A DNA stretch of 41,813 bases from Heyndrickxia shackletonii (lineage in GTDB: Bacteria > Bacillota > Bacilli > Bacillales > Bacillaceae_C): NCBI RefSeq assembly GCF_001420715.1, contig NZ_LJJC01000004.1, forward strand, positions 1,266,268-1,308,080, given 5' to 3'. The notes beneath the pieces are model-generated. The model made no database searches and had not been told where the DNA came from. It saw nothing but the letters and a program-made list of their open reading frames with translations. This document shows, piece by piece, positions 1 to 6,741 of this stretch (within the stretch, counting starts at the first letter, position 1; each line of letters starts with the position of its first letter). The translations under genes were made by a program, and so were the position numbers.

Positions 1-143
1 CATACGAATGGGGAAACTCTAGAAAGAAATATTGGAGAATAGCCAGAAGCCCAATCCTACAGAAAACCCTCACAAACTCCTATTGGGAGATGCGAGGGCT
101 GAAGAGTCTTTATGTGAGATATTCTCAACTACGTCAGACATAA
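1..143 (+). CDS. Group II intron maturase/reverse transcriptase, C-terminal fragment
   Basis: The reading frame is open from base 3 to a TAA at 141-143 (46 residues) and enters from outside the window. It contains a Y-W-R-I-A-R-S-P-I-L stretch followed by T-N-S-Y-W and G-L-K-S-L, the typical C-terminal end of bacterial group II intron-encoded proteins (maturase region, DNA-binding tail). The stop codon lies just before intron domain V, the usual arrangement for an ORF housed in domain IV. The protein would help the intron splice and reinsert. Only this end is visible, so I cannot say whether the reverse transcriptase is intact. The opposite orientation to clpP and the position just past its stop fit insertion next to a terminator. 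Confidence 0.8.
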   Translation, partial: YEWGNSRKKYWRIARSPILQKTLTNSYWEMRGLKSLYVRYSQLRQT

Positions 144-218
144 ATGGAACCGCCGTATACGGAACCGTACGTACGGTGGTGTGAGAGGTCGGGGGTTAGT
201 CACCTCCTCCTACTCGAT
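1..218 (+). mobile_element. Group II intron, 3' end (domains V and VI)
   Basis: After the maturase stop, bases 149-180 fold as a domain V hairpin: ACCGCCGTA at 149-157 pairs with TACGGTGGT at 172-180 around an inner TACGG/CCGTA stem. Bases 184-218 (GAGGTCGGGGGTTAGTCACC, then CTCCTACTCGAT) match the usual bacterial domain VI ending. The 3' splice boundary is probably after T218, just before the T-rich sequence 3' of clpP, but may be off by one or two bases. The 5' part lies outside the window. Confidence 0.8.
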
Positions 219-254
219 TGTTTTTGTACTAAGAAACAAACTCGTTTCAGCTTT

Positions 255-854
255 TTATTTTTTAGAATCTAATTCATTACGAGTAATAATTTTATCCACT
301 AATCCATATTCCAAAGCCTTTTCAGCAGTCATAAAGTTATCGCGATCTGTATCTCTGCTGATTACGTCTAACGGCTGACCAGTGCGTTCTGAAAGAATTG
401 TATTTAGTTTTTCACGTAAAAACAGAATACGTTTCGCAGCAATTTCGATTTCCGTTGCTTGACCTTGGGCACCGCCAAGTGGTTGATGAATCATAACCTC
501 ACTATTCGGTAATGCAATCCTTTTTCCTTTTTCACCAGCAGCAAGTAGGAAAGCTCCCATCGATGCAGCCATACCAATACAAATTGTTTGTACATCTGAC
601 TTAATATATTGCATTGTATCATAAATTGCCATACCTGCTGTGATGCTTCCACCTGGGCTGTTGATATAAAGGGATATATCTTTTTCAGGATTCTCGGCAT
701 CTAAAAACAATAATTGGGCAACGATGGAGTTTGCCACTTGATCATCGATGGCACTGCCGAGCATGATGATACGATCTTTTAACAATCGGGAATAAATATC
801 ATAGGCACGTTCACCGCGATTAGTTTGTTCAATAACTGTAGGGATTAAGTTCAT
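255..854 (-). CDS. clpP: ATP-dependent Clp protease proteolytic subunit
   Basis: This 199-residue protein is full length for ClpP, the cytoplasmic serine peptidase that forms two heptameric rings and degrades proteins fed to it by ClpC, ClpX or ClpE. The catalytic triad is visible: Ser98 in GMAASMGAF, His123 in MIHQPLGG, and an Asp in the [16 protein letters not shown] segment. The IGF-loop/axial region at the N-terminus is normal. The ATG start at 854 follows a strong GAGGAGG ribosome site. The gene is monocistronic, with a sigma-A promoter overlapped by a CtsR operator, so it should be induced by heat and protein stress. The stop codon lies about 36 bases from a group II intron end, so the native terminator region may be disturbed. 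Confidence 0.98.
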   Translation of the reverse strand: MNLIPTVIEQTNRGERAYDIYSRLLKDRIIMLGSAIDDQVANSIVAQLLFLDAENPEKDISLYINSPGGSITAGMAIYDTMQYIKSDVQTICIGMAASMGAFLLAAGEKGKRIALPNSEVMIHQPLGGAQGQATEIEIAAKRILFLREKLNTILSERTGQPLDVISRDTDRDNFMTAEKALEYGLVDKIITRNELDSKK

Positions 855-939
855 ACTTTCTCCTCCTCACATTTTTAATAATTCAGGACTATAAGAACCC
901 GAATGGTTTTTAAGGAAAATTCATCCTTATGTAATTAAC

Positions 940-969
940 ATCATACACTAATGGTCAATAAAGGTCAAA
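940..969 (-). promoter_or_regulatory. clpP promoter with overlapping CtsR operator
   Basis: Reading the minus strand, TTGACC (968-963) and TATGAT (945-940) are separated by exactly 17 bases. The plus strand shows GGTCAAT-AAA-GGTCAAA (953-969), matching the CtsR heptad repeat RGTCAAANANRGTCAAA at all but one informative base. The right heptad covers the -35 element, so CtsR binding should block RNA polymerase. Confidence 0.88.
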
Positions 970-1047
970 CGATTCGCTTATATTTCTCAAAAATTTATTC
1001 TTTATTCATCATTAACAAAAAGTATTCATTTTAAACCATAAAATAGC

Positions 1048-1076
1048 TTGCAATAAACCGATTTCTAGACTATAAT
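1048..1076 (+). promoter_or_regulatory. Sigma-A promoter of tRNA-Arg
   Basis: TTGCAA at 1048-1053 and a perfect TATAAT at 1071-1076 are 17 bases apart. Transcription should start near 1083, shortly before the tRNA. After integration of the element, read-through from this promoter would reach the integrase gene. Confidence 0.8.
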
Positions 1077-1099
1077 TAAAAACCGTACAGTTCAATTTT

Positions 1100-1171
1100 G
1101 CCCTCGTGGTGCAACGGATAGCACGTAAGATTCCGGTTCTTAAAATGGGGGTTCGATTCCCTCCGAGGGCG
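1100..1171 (+). tRNA. tRNA-Arg (anticodon CCG)
   Basis: A complete cloverleaf can be drawn. The acceptor stem is GCCCTCG/CGAGGGC, the D stem GTGC/GCAC, and the anticodon stem TAAGA/TCTTA with loop TTCCGGT, giving anticodon CCG for arginine codon CGG. The T arm is GGGGG-TTCGATT-CCCTC and the discriminator is G. CCA is not encoded. The gene is the integration site of the neighbouring element, which restored an intact 3' end on this side. Confidence 0.96.
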
Positions 1172-1183
1172 CTAATAAAGGTG
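1106..1183 (+). repeat. attL: left 78-bp attachment-site repeat
   Basis: These 78 bases, from tRNA position 7 through 12 bases beyond the tRNA, recur without a mismatch at 17311-17388. Identity stops abruptly on both sides. This is the signature of a tyrosine integrase that used the tRNA 3' half as attB. Confidence 0.97.
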
Positions 1184-1193
1184 TTTATTTTAC

Positions 1194-1257
1194 AGTGTTT
1201 CTGCGATATTTAATTCGTGGGAACACTTTTTTTGTGTTCAATTTTAGCCGATTTTTT
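1194..1257 (+). terminator. Hairpin after attL, possible replacement terminator
   Basis: GAACAC (1221-1226) pairs with GTGTTC (1234-1239) around seven T residues, and a T-rich run follows at 1250-1257. The upstream AGTGTTT (1194-1200) can pair instead with GAACACT (1221-1227), so two exclusive folds exist. It could end the tRNA transcript or modulate read-through into int. Confidence 0.4.
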
Positions 1258-1289
1258 TTATTCAAAAATACCACGAAAAGTACCACGTA

Positions 1290-2303
1290 GTGCAAAAACT
1301 CCTTACTAAAAATAGTAAAGGAGGTATCCCCATTAGACGTAGAAAAGAAGTTACCAAAATTGAAGTAAAAAAAGTAGTTGAAAATGTTTCTAAAAAAGAA
1401 ATTCCTACATCTAATTTTCAAAATGCTTCCCAAGAATTTTTAAAACATTGTCGCATAAAAGGTTTATCTATTGATACCGTAAAGTTTTATCAAAAAGAAT
1501 TAAAACAAACTATGAGAAGTTTTGCAGAAATTAATGTGCCAATAGGGGATATACGCAAAATTAAAACTCCCCACGTTGAAAATTTTATTGAATATCAACA
1601 AAGTTTAGGTCGTGCCATTAATACCATTAATTCACGGCTTAGGGCAGGAAGAACATTCTTTAACTTTTGCTTGAGAAAAGGATATATCAATTCCAATCCT
1701 TATGAGGGTGTTCCACAACTGAAAAAACGTCATGAAGTAGGGGCGACTTTTACAAAGAGACAATTAAAACTTTTACTTGAAGCACCAGATGTAACAACAT
1801 TCGTTGGTCTGCGTGATCTAGCTGTAATGCTTACCTTTGCTCATACAGGAATACGCTTAACGGAATTGACCTCCTTACGTGTACAAGACGTTTCTTTTGA
1901 TGGAAAGGGTGCTATTAATGTTCAGCACGCTAAGAATCGTTATGCTCGAAGAATCCCTCTTACAAAACGTTTAAAGGCAGTTTTACGGGCTTATATCGAA
2001 GAACGTGGAGCATTAGATACTGATTCATTATTTATAACGGTAGAGAATCAGCCAATTACAGGAAGATCGATTCAATGTAGATTAAAACATTATGGACAAC
2101 AAACAGGAGTTATTAAACAAGTAAAAGTAAGTCCTCATGCCTTCCGTAGAACGTTTTGCCGATTGAAAGTTGAAGCAGGTACAAATATTTTCGTTCTGCA
2201 ACGTTTAACTGGTCATCACTCCTTAGAGATATTAAGGCGATATGTCGAGATATATGGAACGGATTTAGAAAAAGCCATTGAGGATGGTTTTGACGGACTA
2301 TAA
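1290..2303 (+). CDS. int: Tyrosine recombinase (phage-type integrase)
   Basis: This is an XerC/D-like integrase that inserts and excises the element at tRNA-Arg. The N-terminal half is a SAM-like core-binding domain (FLKHCRIKGLSIDTVKFYQKEL). The catalytic domain shows the full set: Arg in HTGIRLTEL, Lys in AKNRYARRIP, HAFRRTF, the LTGHHS histidine and the RRYVEIYG tyrosine. The GTG at 1290 is the first conventional start but has no ribosome site. A perfect AAAGGAGG (1317-1324) lies inside the frame, seven bases before an ATT codon at 1332, so translation may begin there (323 residues). The next gene follows after 20 bases. Expression may rely on the tRNA promoter when integrated and on the 17175-17203 promoter in the circle. 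Confidence 0.95.
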   Translation: MQKLLTKNSKGGIPIRRRKEVTKIEVKKVVENVSKKEIPTSNFQNASQEFLKHCRIKGLSIDTVKFYQKELKQTMRSFAEINVPIGDIRKIKTPHVENFIEYQQSLGRAINTINSRLRAGRTFFNFCLRKGYINSNPYEGVPQLKKRHEVGATFTKRQLKLLLEAPDVTTFVGLRDLAVMLTFAHTGIRLTELTSLRVQDVSFDGKGAINVQHAKNRYARRIPLTKRLKAVLRAYIEERGALDTDSLFITVENQPITGRSIQCRLKHYGQQTGVIKQVKVSPHAFRRTFCRLKVEAGTNIFVLQRLTGHHSLEILRRYVEIYGTDLEKAIEDGFDGL

Positions 2304-2323
2304 AAAATCAAAGGAGAAATCAA

Positions 2324-2446
2324 ATGCCCCTAGATCAAGAATGGTTGCTACTAATACTTGAAGCAAAACATCAAGGTCTAACAGTTGAGGATATACGAGA
2401 ATATTTACAAGAAAATCAAAAGGAGAAAATCGAAGATGACAACTAA
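2324..2446 (+). CDS. SinI-like anti-repressor peptide
   Basis: This 40-residue protein has an AAAGGAG ribosome site and ATG start. Its body, LDQEWLLLILEAKHQGLTVEDIREYL, closely follows the Sin dimerisation helix-hairpin of Bacillus SinI, the peptide that binds SinR and prevents it from repressing biofilm genes. There is no DNA-binding domain, so it should act by heterodimerising with a SinR-type protein, either the host's or a phage repressor sharing this dimerisation motif. It lies between int and a small gene whose start it overlaps by 11 bases, so the three are probably cotranscribed. The family match is clear; the target is inference. Confidence 0.8.
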   Translation: MPLDQEWLLLILEAKHQGLTVEDIREYLQENQKEKIEDDN

Positions 2447-2684
2447 ATTTAAACGTTCCATCATTCACTATTCCAGTGTCAGAGATATTGAAATGGTTAT
2501 CGAGGAATTGTTCGAGGAAATAGATGAAAAAATATCTGATTATGAACAAAAGCAAGCCAAATACCAATTAGAGGGTTGTAACTTCCTATCAGATGAAACA
2601 CATGGGAAAATCATAGGACTATTATTAATGAAGTGTTACTTACGGGACAAGTTATCAGAAGTAAGGGAAAGATATAAGCCTTGA
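2436..2684 (+). CDS. Hypothetical small acidic helical protein
   Basis: The ATG at 2436 follows AAAAGGAG at about the right distance and gives 82 residues (MTTKFKRSIIHYSS...). The start lies inside the end of the SinI-like gene, which suggests translational coupling. The sequence is mostly charged helix (IEMVIEELFEEIDEKISDYEQKQ), with a C-terminal hydrophobic helix around GKIIGLLLMKCYLRDKL. I do not recognise the family. Its place directly after the SinI-like peptide suggests a role in element regulation, which is only inference. Confidence 0.7.
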   Translation: MTTKFKRSIIHYSSVRDIEMVIEELFEEIDEKISDYEQKQAKYQLEGCNFLSDETHGKIIGLLLMKCYLRDKLSEVRERYKP

Positions 2685-3011
2685 AAAGCGAGAAAGCAAC
2701 AAATCGCTGTACTCTTACTACTACAAGGGATTGAGAGTGGGGTAGTCTATTTTTATATATGGAAGAATGAAAAAAATATGTAAACAAATTGAAAATCGCT
2801 AAATCCATTGATATTACTAGGTTTATCAACCTATTAGTCTATTTTTATACAATGGAATAAACAGAAAAATGACTTAGAAGTATTCGCAGTACCTCTAAGC
2901 CAATAAGTTTTCATTCAACTAAAACTGAATAAGAAACATCCTATTCCCCTATATTATAAAATTTAAAAAAATATATTGCAAGGGGTCTAGTTTCCTATTG
3001 TCTTTTTTAGG

Positions 3012-3391
3012 GTGTTTCAGTGTGAGTTGCCGATAAACACACTATAATAAATTTCGTAAGGTAATGACCCTGCCAACGCATAAAAAGGGGATAGGACACA
3101 ATAAGCACTTCCCTATTTATGCTTGTGTCTGAATGGTGAGGGCTACCATTAAGTGCTGATCGAAGGAAGGATAGGAGTATATATACTCGCAAGACATTCA
3201 CAAGTAATTGCTAGTCCAAATTTTGGACAACCAATGAACCTGCTAGGGCTATCTGTTGCAGTAGGATGTTAGGATGAATAATCCTCGACGAATAGGGTGT
3301 TACAAATACGGATACCATAACCCGATATACAAAAGGAACAGTCGCTTGTCTATTGTCACTTGATTATTTTTTATCATCTGACAGTAGGCAA
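3012..3391 (+). ncRNA. Candidate large structured non-coding RNA
   Basis: A 380-base stretch without a credible gene can form at least eight stems: 3012-3017/3035-3040, 3095-3107/3120-3129, 3132-3137/3145-3150, 3175-3188 (palindrome), 3214-3219/3223-3228, 3239-3244/3260-3265, 3271-3275/3281-3285 and a 13-bp stem 3346-3358/3379-3391 with an inner TGAT/ATCA. GC content is higher than in the flanking repeats. Large ornate RNAs such as GOLLD and ROOL occur in phages of Firmicutes, but I cannot confirm membership. Boundaries and strand are uncertain. Confidence 0.5.
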
Positions 3392-3606
3392 CAACTATGC
3401 CCAAGCCGTTTTCCATACACCTCAACCAAAAGTATCAACCCCTAAAACCTAAGTCAAGTTTATTTGCCAAAATTCCTAATAAATTATCATGAAAAAATGA
3501 AATGGAATGTTAGGGTAGTATGGTTGGTAGGGGAGGAATTACAATTTGTAGATCATGATTAATTATAAGGAATACGGAGAAAGAATGGATGTTAGCGTTT
3601 GTCTTG

Positions 3607-3732
3607 TTATATATCAGAATAGGGGGAACGGTAGCGAAAAACTTGGTATATATCAGAATAGATATGTGAAGTAGTTTTTGGTTATTTATCAGAATAGAAA
3701 TTAAGAACAGTTGATGTTATTTATCAGTATAG
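3607..3732 (+). repeat. Iteron-like cluster A (four copies)
   Basis: Four near-identical copies of TTATTTATCAGAATAG (variants TATATATCAG..., ...AGTATAG) start at about 3607, 3645, 3681 and 3716, 35-38 bases apart. They face the same way, as expected for binding sites of an initiator or regulator. Confidence 0.7.
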
Positions 3733-4325
3733 ATATAATAAATTGAAAATACCCTGTATGGGTATATATAAAAAGTAGACAAATAGAAATCGCTTGAACC
3801 ATTGGTACATCAACAACGTATCAATATTTGAATGTGAAAGATAGAATTTTAATGCTTATTATTTCCTTGCTTTTCAATGGTTTTGGCTAGGTATAGGGGT
3901 ATATTTTCCTTAATAGTCTATAAAGGAAGAAAATGTCCGACAATAGAAACTCCGTCAACCCTTGATATATCAACATTGTTCAAATATAAGGAATAACCAT
4001 AGGTGGATAAAACCCTTTGTTATCAACGTTTCTAATGGATTTTTCTTAATTCACCCTAAAGGAAAGAAAATAGCGTTATAAATTGTAACGGTTTAGAAAT
4101 CGCTCTAACCCTTGATATATCAACATTCTTCCTAAACTTTGAGAAAGTCAAAACGCTGAATCTCTTGGGAGAGTAAGGATACAGCCATTTTTCATGGATC
4201 GTCGTTAAAGGAATAATAATAGTACTAGAAGTTTAGAAAATCGCTAGAATCATTGATATATATATGGAATAAGACAGTATCTTCTAAAAAAGTATTATTT
4301 GAAAAGTGACTCAACTCTTACAGCG

Positions 4326-4393
4326 CCAACGGTTTAAGCGTTTTTCAATGAATTGTCGTTAAAGGAAAGAACAAGTCAAACTTAACATGAGAA
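4326..4393 (+). repeat. 68-bp direct repeat, copy 1
   Basis: This stretch, starting CCAACGGTTTAAGCG, recurs at 4501-4568 with a single difference (A for C in the 11th position). It belongs to the larger repeat array and is its best-conserved pair, which suggests a recent duplication. Confidence 0.9.
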
Positions 4394-4500
4394 AATATAG
4401 AGAAAAGAAAAAGCGTTATAAAAATTAAGTGCTATTTTCTTTGATCTAATGCGTTTCTTAATAAACTTTCAGATTCTAAATTTCCTAGAATCCTATAGTA

Positions 4501-4568
4501 CCAACGGTTTCAGCGTTTTTCAATGAATTGTCGTTAAAGGAAAGAACAAGTCAAACTTAACATGAGAA
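4501..4568 (+). repeat. 68-bp direct repeat, copy 2
   Basis: This is the second copy of the 4326-4393 repeat, 67 of 68 bases identical, lying 175 bases downstream. Confidence 0.9.
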
Positions 4569-4903
4569 GAATACAGAAAAAAATAAATCTTTTGAAGTTT
4601 AGACATTCCTCAATCCCTTGTATATCAACGGATATAGCGTTTTTTAGTTTTTCTGTTACTATGATAAGATATAAAAATATCACACTACCTAAGCGAAAAA
4701 TTCAGCAATCCCTTGCGACTGTAAGGCTACACCCATTTATATATTTTCTGTTACTAAGGTAAAGAAAGCAAGAGAATATGGAAAAATACTAATAGTAGAA
4801 AAAGCGAAAACGCTTGAACCCCTTGTGACTCTAAGGTTTACTCCACTTTTGGTTTTTCTGTTACTATGATAGAGAAAACAAAAAAAGGAAGAAAAGTAGA
4901 ATG

Positions 4904-5005
4904 GTATTTATCAGTATAGGTATCATTTAGAAAATTAGTGAAGTAGTTTTTTGGTATTATCAGTATAGAAAATGTCCAAGTTTAGAATGGTATTTATCAA
5001 AATAG
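4904..5005 (+). repeat. Iteron-like cluster B (three copies)
   Basis: GTATTTATCAGTATAG (4904-4919), GGTATTATCAGTATAG (4953-4968) and GGTATTTATCAAAATAG (4989-5005) repeat the motif of cluster A. The flank GTGAAGTAGTTTTTTGG before the second copy is also found before the third copy of cluster A, so a larger block was duplicated. The two clusters bracket most of the degenerate repeat array. Confidence 0.7.
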
Positions 5006-5108
5006 AATACAAAGTGTAATTTTCATTGAGTGCCATAACCTATGACATTGAATGAAGGTCTACACCTTCTACCAGATTTATTCATTGTTTGACCTCACCT
5101 TTCTTTTG

Positions 5109-5257
5109 GGTAGTCATTTGTGACTACCTCTATTTTTTTACTCATAATTTTGCATAGGGATGACTTGGCGGAAAATATCGCTTAGTCATTTTTATATAAT
5201 TTTTTACTCATAATTTTGAATGAAGATGGCTAGGTATTTTGTCTAGCCATTTTTATA
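5109..5257 (+). terminator. Three tandem terminator-like hairpins
   Basis: Stems are GGTAGTCA/TGACTACC (5109-5128), ATGACT/AGTCAT (5160-5189, with an inner GGCG/CGCT) and ATGGCTAG/CTAGCCAT (5225-5250), each followed by a T-rich run. The spacers share TTTTTTACTCATAATTTTG, so the units are duplicates, yet the stems differ and stay paired. They separate the non-coding region from the head genes. Confidence 0.75.
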
Positions 5258-5300
5258 TATATTTAATCTCATAAATATTAATCAATTGGAGGAATGTAGA

Positions 5301-5390
5301 ATGTTAGTGTTAATTGAACTTATTGGTTTTGCAATCTTTTTTGCAGTGGTACATCATGACTTCAAGAAATTAAAGAATGATAGGAGGTAG
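5301..5390 (+). CDS. Small single-span membrane peptide
   Basis: ATG at 5301, after TTGGAGGAA, encodes 29 residues. A hydrophobic segment, LVLIELIGFAIFFAVV, is followed by a basic tail (HHDFKKLKNDRR). Such peptides are common beside phage holin genes, and the next gene is holin-like, starting six bases after this stop. It may be a lysis helper or simply a leader peptide coupled to the next gene. I do not recognise a family. Confidence 0.6.
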   Translation: MLVLIELIGFAIFFAVVHHDFKKLKNDRR

Positions 5391-5396
5391 GGGAAT

Positions 5397-5654
5397 GTGG
5401 ATTTAGGAGGTATTCCATTAGAATCTTTCATCAAAGAGGGCATATTTTGCCTTTTATTTATTTGGTTGCTTATCACACAAAAGAAGGAATCAAATAATCG
5501 AGAAGAAAGACTAATGAATCACGTTGAAAAAACAACAGAAACATTAGATGTACTAAGTCAACGTATGGAAAATGTATCTAGTAAAGTAGACCATATTGAC
5601 ACAAGGCTAAACGAATTTGAACAACAAGTTAGTAATTTAAAGGAGGGTAAATAA
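5397..5654 (+). CDS. BhlA/UviB-type holin-like protein
   Basis: The GTG at 5397 follows AGGAGGT and gives 85 residues. One N-terminal membrane helix (GIFCLLFIWLLI) is followed by a long charged coiled-coil (NHVEKTTETLDVLSQRMENV ...). This is the layout of the BhlA/UviB family of Bacillus prophage holins and bacteriocin-export proteins, which form membrane lesions. The stop overlaps the next start by one base (TAATG). No endolysin is visible in the element, so a lysis role would depend on a helper. Alternatively it may serve virion or membrane functions in the head operon. Confidence 0.7.
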   Translation: MDLGGIPLESFIKEGIFCLLFIWLLITQKKESNNREERLMNHVEKTTETLDVLSQRMENVSSKVDHIDTRLNEFEQQVSNLKEGK

Positions 5655-6064
5655 TGGCTGAAGTCACACAAGACGCTTATGTTGCACTAAGAACGTATAT
5701 CACATCTAATTGGAAAACTGTATCACTAAAGGATGATACAAATAGAGAAATTAAACGACTTACATACGATAGCTCAAAGGTTAAATGGACACATACTAAA
5801 ACTACAGAACAAGTACAAACAGGTGTCAACGACTTTGACGAACCGATATATGACTATGTAGAAGTCGAAAGCAATCAAACATTAGAATTAACAATTACTC
5901 TTACTGGTGCTGATTTTTCTTTACCTTCAACAATTAGTAAATCAGTCATCCTTGACAGTAATAATAAGGAAATCAGCGTAGAAAGTTTTCAACCTTTTAC
6001 TTTTGAAAATGCAGGAGATCAATTAACTATTAAGCACAAAATACAAGTACCTGCGATTGCGTAG
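5654..6064 (+). CDS. Probable virion accessory/decoration protein
   Basis: This 136-residue protein is coupled to the holin-like gene by a TAATG overlap and preceded by AAAGGAGGG. It is rich in Thr, Ser and predicted beta strands, and contains a GVNDFDEPIYDYVEV loop of the kind seen in phage structural proteins. A similar NDFGEPVYKI motif occurs in the element's own gene at 16601-17167. No catalytic motif is seen. Its place at the head of a run leading to scaffold and capsid suggests a head decoration or fibre-like protein, which is inference. Confidence 0.6.
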   Translation: MAEVTQDAYVALRTYITSNWKTVSLKDDTNREIKRLTYDSSKVKWTHTKTTEQVQTGVNDFDEPIYDYVEVESNQTLELTITLTGADFSLPSTISKSVILDSNNKEISVESFQPFTFENAGDQLTIKHKIQVPAIA

Positions 6065-6073
6065 GTGATTAAT

Positions 6074-6451
6074 ATGCAAATTGATTTAGTTTCTTATATT
6101 TCCTCGATTTATTCCTCATCAAGTCATGATAAAGAAGTATTAAATTTGAAAAATGAAACAGTTGAATTAATATCCTCTATTAATCATCTTGTTTCAGAAG
6201 TAGAAGTGCCGAAAAAACAAACGATAGTAATTGAATCATATGTATCAACAATTAATGGTGCAATAGTCAAAAGTGGTAATGAAATACAAAACGTTACTAT
6301 TTCCTTGTCATCATTTGTAAGCCCTATAAATGGCGAAATTGACGTTAGAATTAAAATAATACCTAATGTAACAGTTTGCGAATTAAGCACCATAGAGGGG
6401 CAATCTAGTTGCTATTACATAGAAAATCCTTCATTTGTGGAGGTGATTTAG
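6074..6451 (+). CDS. Hypothetical protein in capsid operon
   Basis: I chose ATG 6074 (125 residues) because TAGGTG lies seven bases upstream; a GTG at 6065 is in frame but has no site. The protein is beta-rich with many Ser, Ile and Val residues, has no membrane helix, and repeats an S-x-x-x-I-N-G-x-I theme (SYVSTINGAIV, SSFVSPINGEIDV). This internal repeat suggests two copies of a small beta domain. It may be a virion surface protein; no family is recognised. Confidence 0.55.
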   Translation: MQIDLVSYISSIYSSSSHDKEVLNLKNETVELISSINHLVSEVEVPKKQTIVIESYVSTINGAIVKSGNEIQNVTISLSSFVSPINGEIDVRIKIIPNVTVCELSTIEGQSSCYYIENPSFVEVI

Positions 6452-6730
6452 ATGTTACAAGGGGACACAGTAAGATTGCAGTGTCATTTTAAGACATTTG
6501 ACGGAAAGTCAGTCGATCCAATCGACCTTAAATTGACTATTTATAATAGTAAAAAGGAACAAATTGAACAAATACCATTAGATGATACTCACAAAGAGAA
6601 TGTGGGTATTTTTTATTACGATTACAGTCCTGCCAGTGAATTGAACGAATTTATTTTCGAGTTTGCTGGCAGTGTGCAAGACAAACCTATCCTTAGTAGA
6701 GGAAAGGTAGAAATTAAATTTAATCAATAG
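6452..6730 (+). CDS. Ig-like small phage structural protein
   Basis: ATG at 6452 follows GGAGGTGA and the previous stop directly. The 92-residue protein begins MLQGDTVRLQCHFKTFDGKS and continues with DLKLTIYNSKKEQIEQIPL and GIFYYDYSP. These resemble the single beta-sandwich (Ig-like) domains found in Gram-positive phage head or neck proteins. It is probably a decoration or assembly protein lying just before the scaffold gene. The fold is inferred from the strand pattern and the function is not proven. Confidence 0.6.
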   Translation: MLQGDTVRLQCHFKTFDGKSVDPIDLKLTIYNSKKEQIEQIPLDDTHKENVGIFYYDYSPASELNEFIFEFAGSVQDKPILSRGKVEIKFNQ

Positions 6731-6741
6731 GAGGTCACAAA

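Larger units (their letters stand above)
2743..4860 (+). repeat. Array of degenerate repeats, about eight units
   Basis: A core resembling GAAATCGCTnnAACCCTTGATATATCAAC recurs at about 2791, 3786, 3946, 4096, 4236, 4600, 4694 and 4805. Several copies carry the 12-bp palindrome TTGATATATCAA. Between cores a second block recurs, TTTTTCAATGAATTGTCGTT then AAAGGAAAGAA, or its relative TTTTTCTGTTACTATGATA. The units differ in spacing and have diverged, and no gene is visible in the stretch. The function is unknown; cis-acting sites for replication, packaging or regulator binding are possible. Confidence 0.7.

Noticed and set aside
3007-3201. 64-codon minus-strand frame in the RNA candidate
   Set aside because: No ribosome site, no family resemblance, and it lies across several strong stems.
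4562-4762. 66-codon open frame in the repeat region
   Set aside because: It begins inside one copy of the 68-bp repeat, has no ribosome site, and its residues simply follow the repeated DNA.
2743-5005. CRISPR array
   Set aside because: The repeats are degenerate, differ in length and spacing, are not separated by uniform spacers, and no cas gene is present.
5654-6730. Tail or receptor-binding proteins
   Set aside because: The three proteins are short (92-136 residues), lie before scaffold and capsid, and lack tape-measure or fibre features; decoration or accessory roles fit better.
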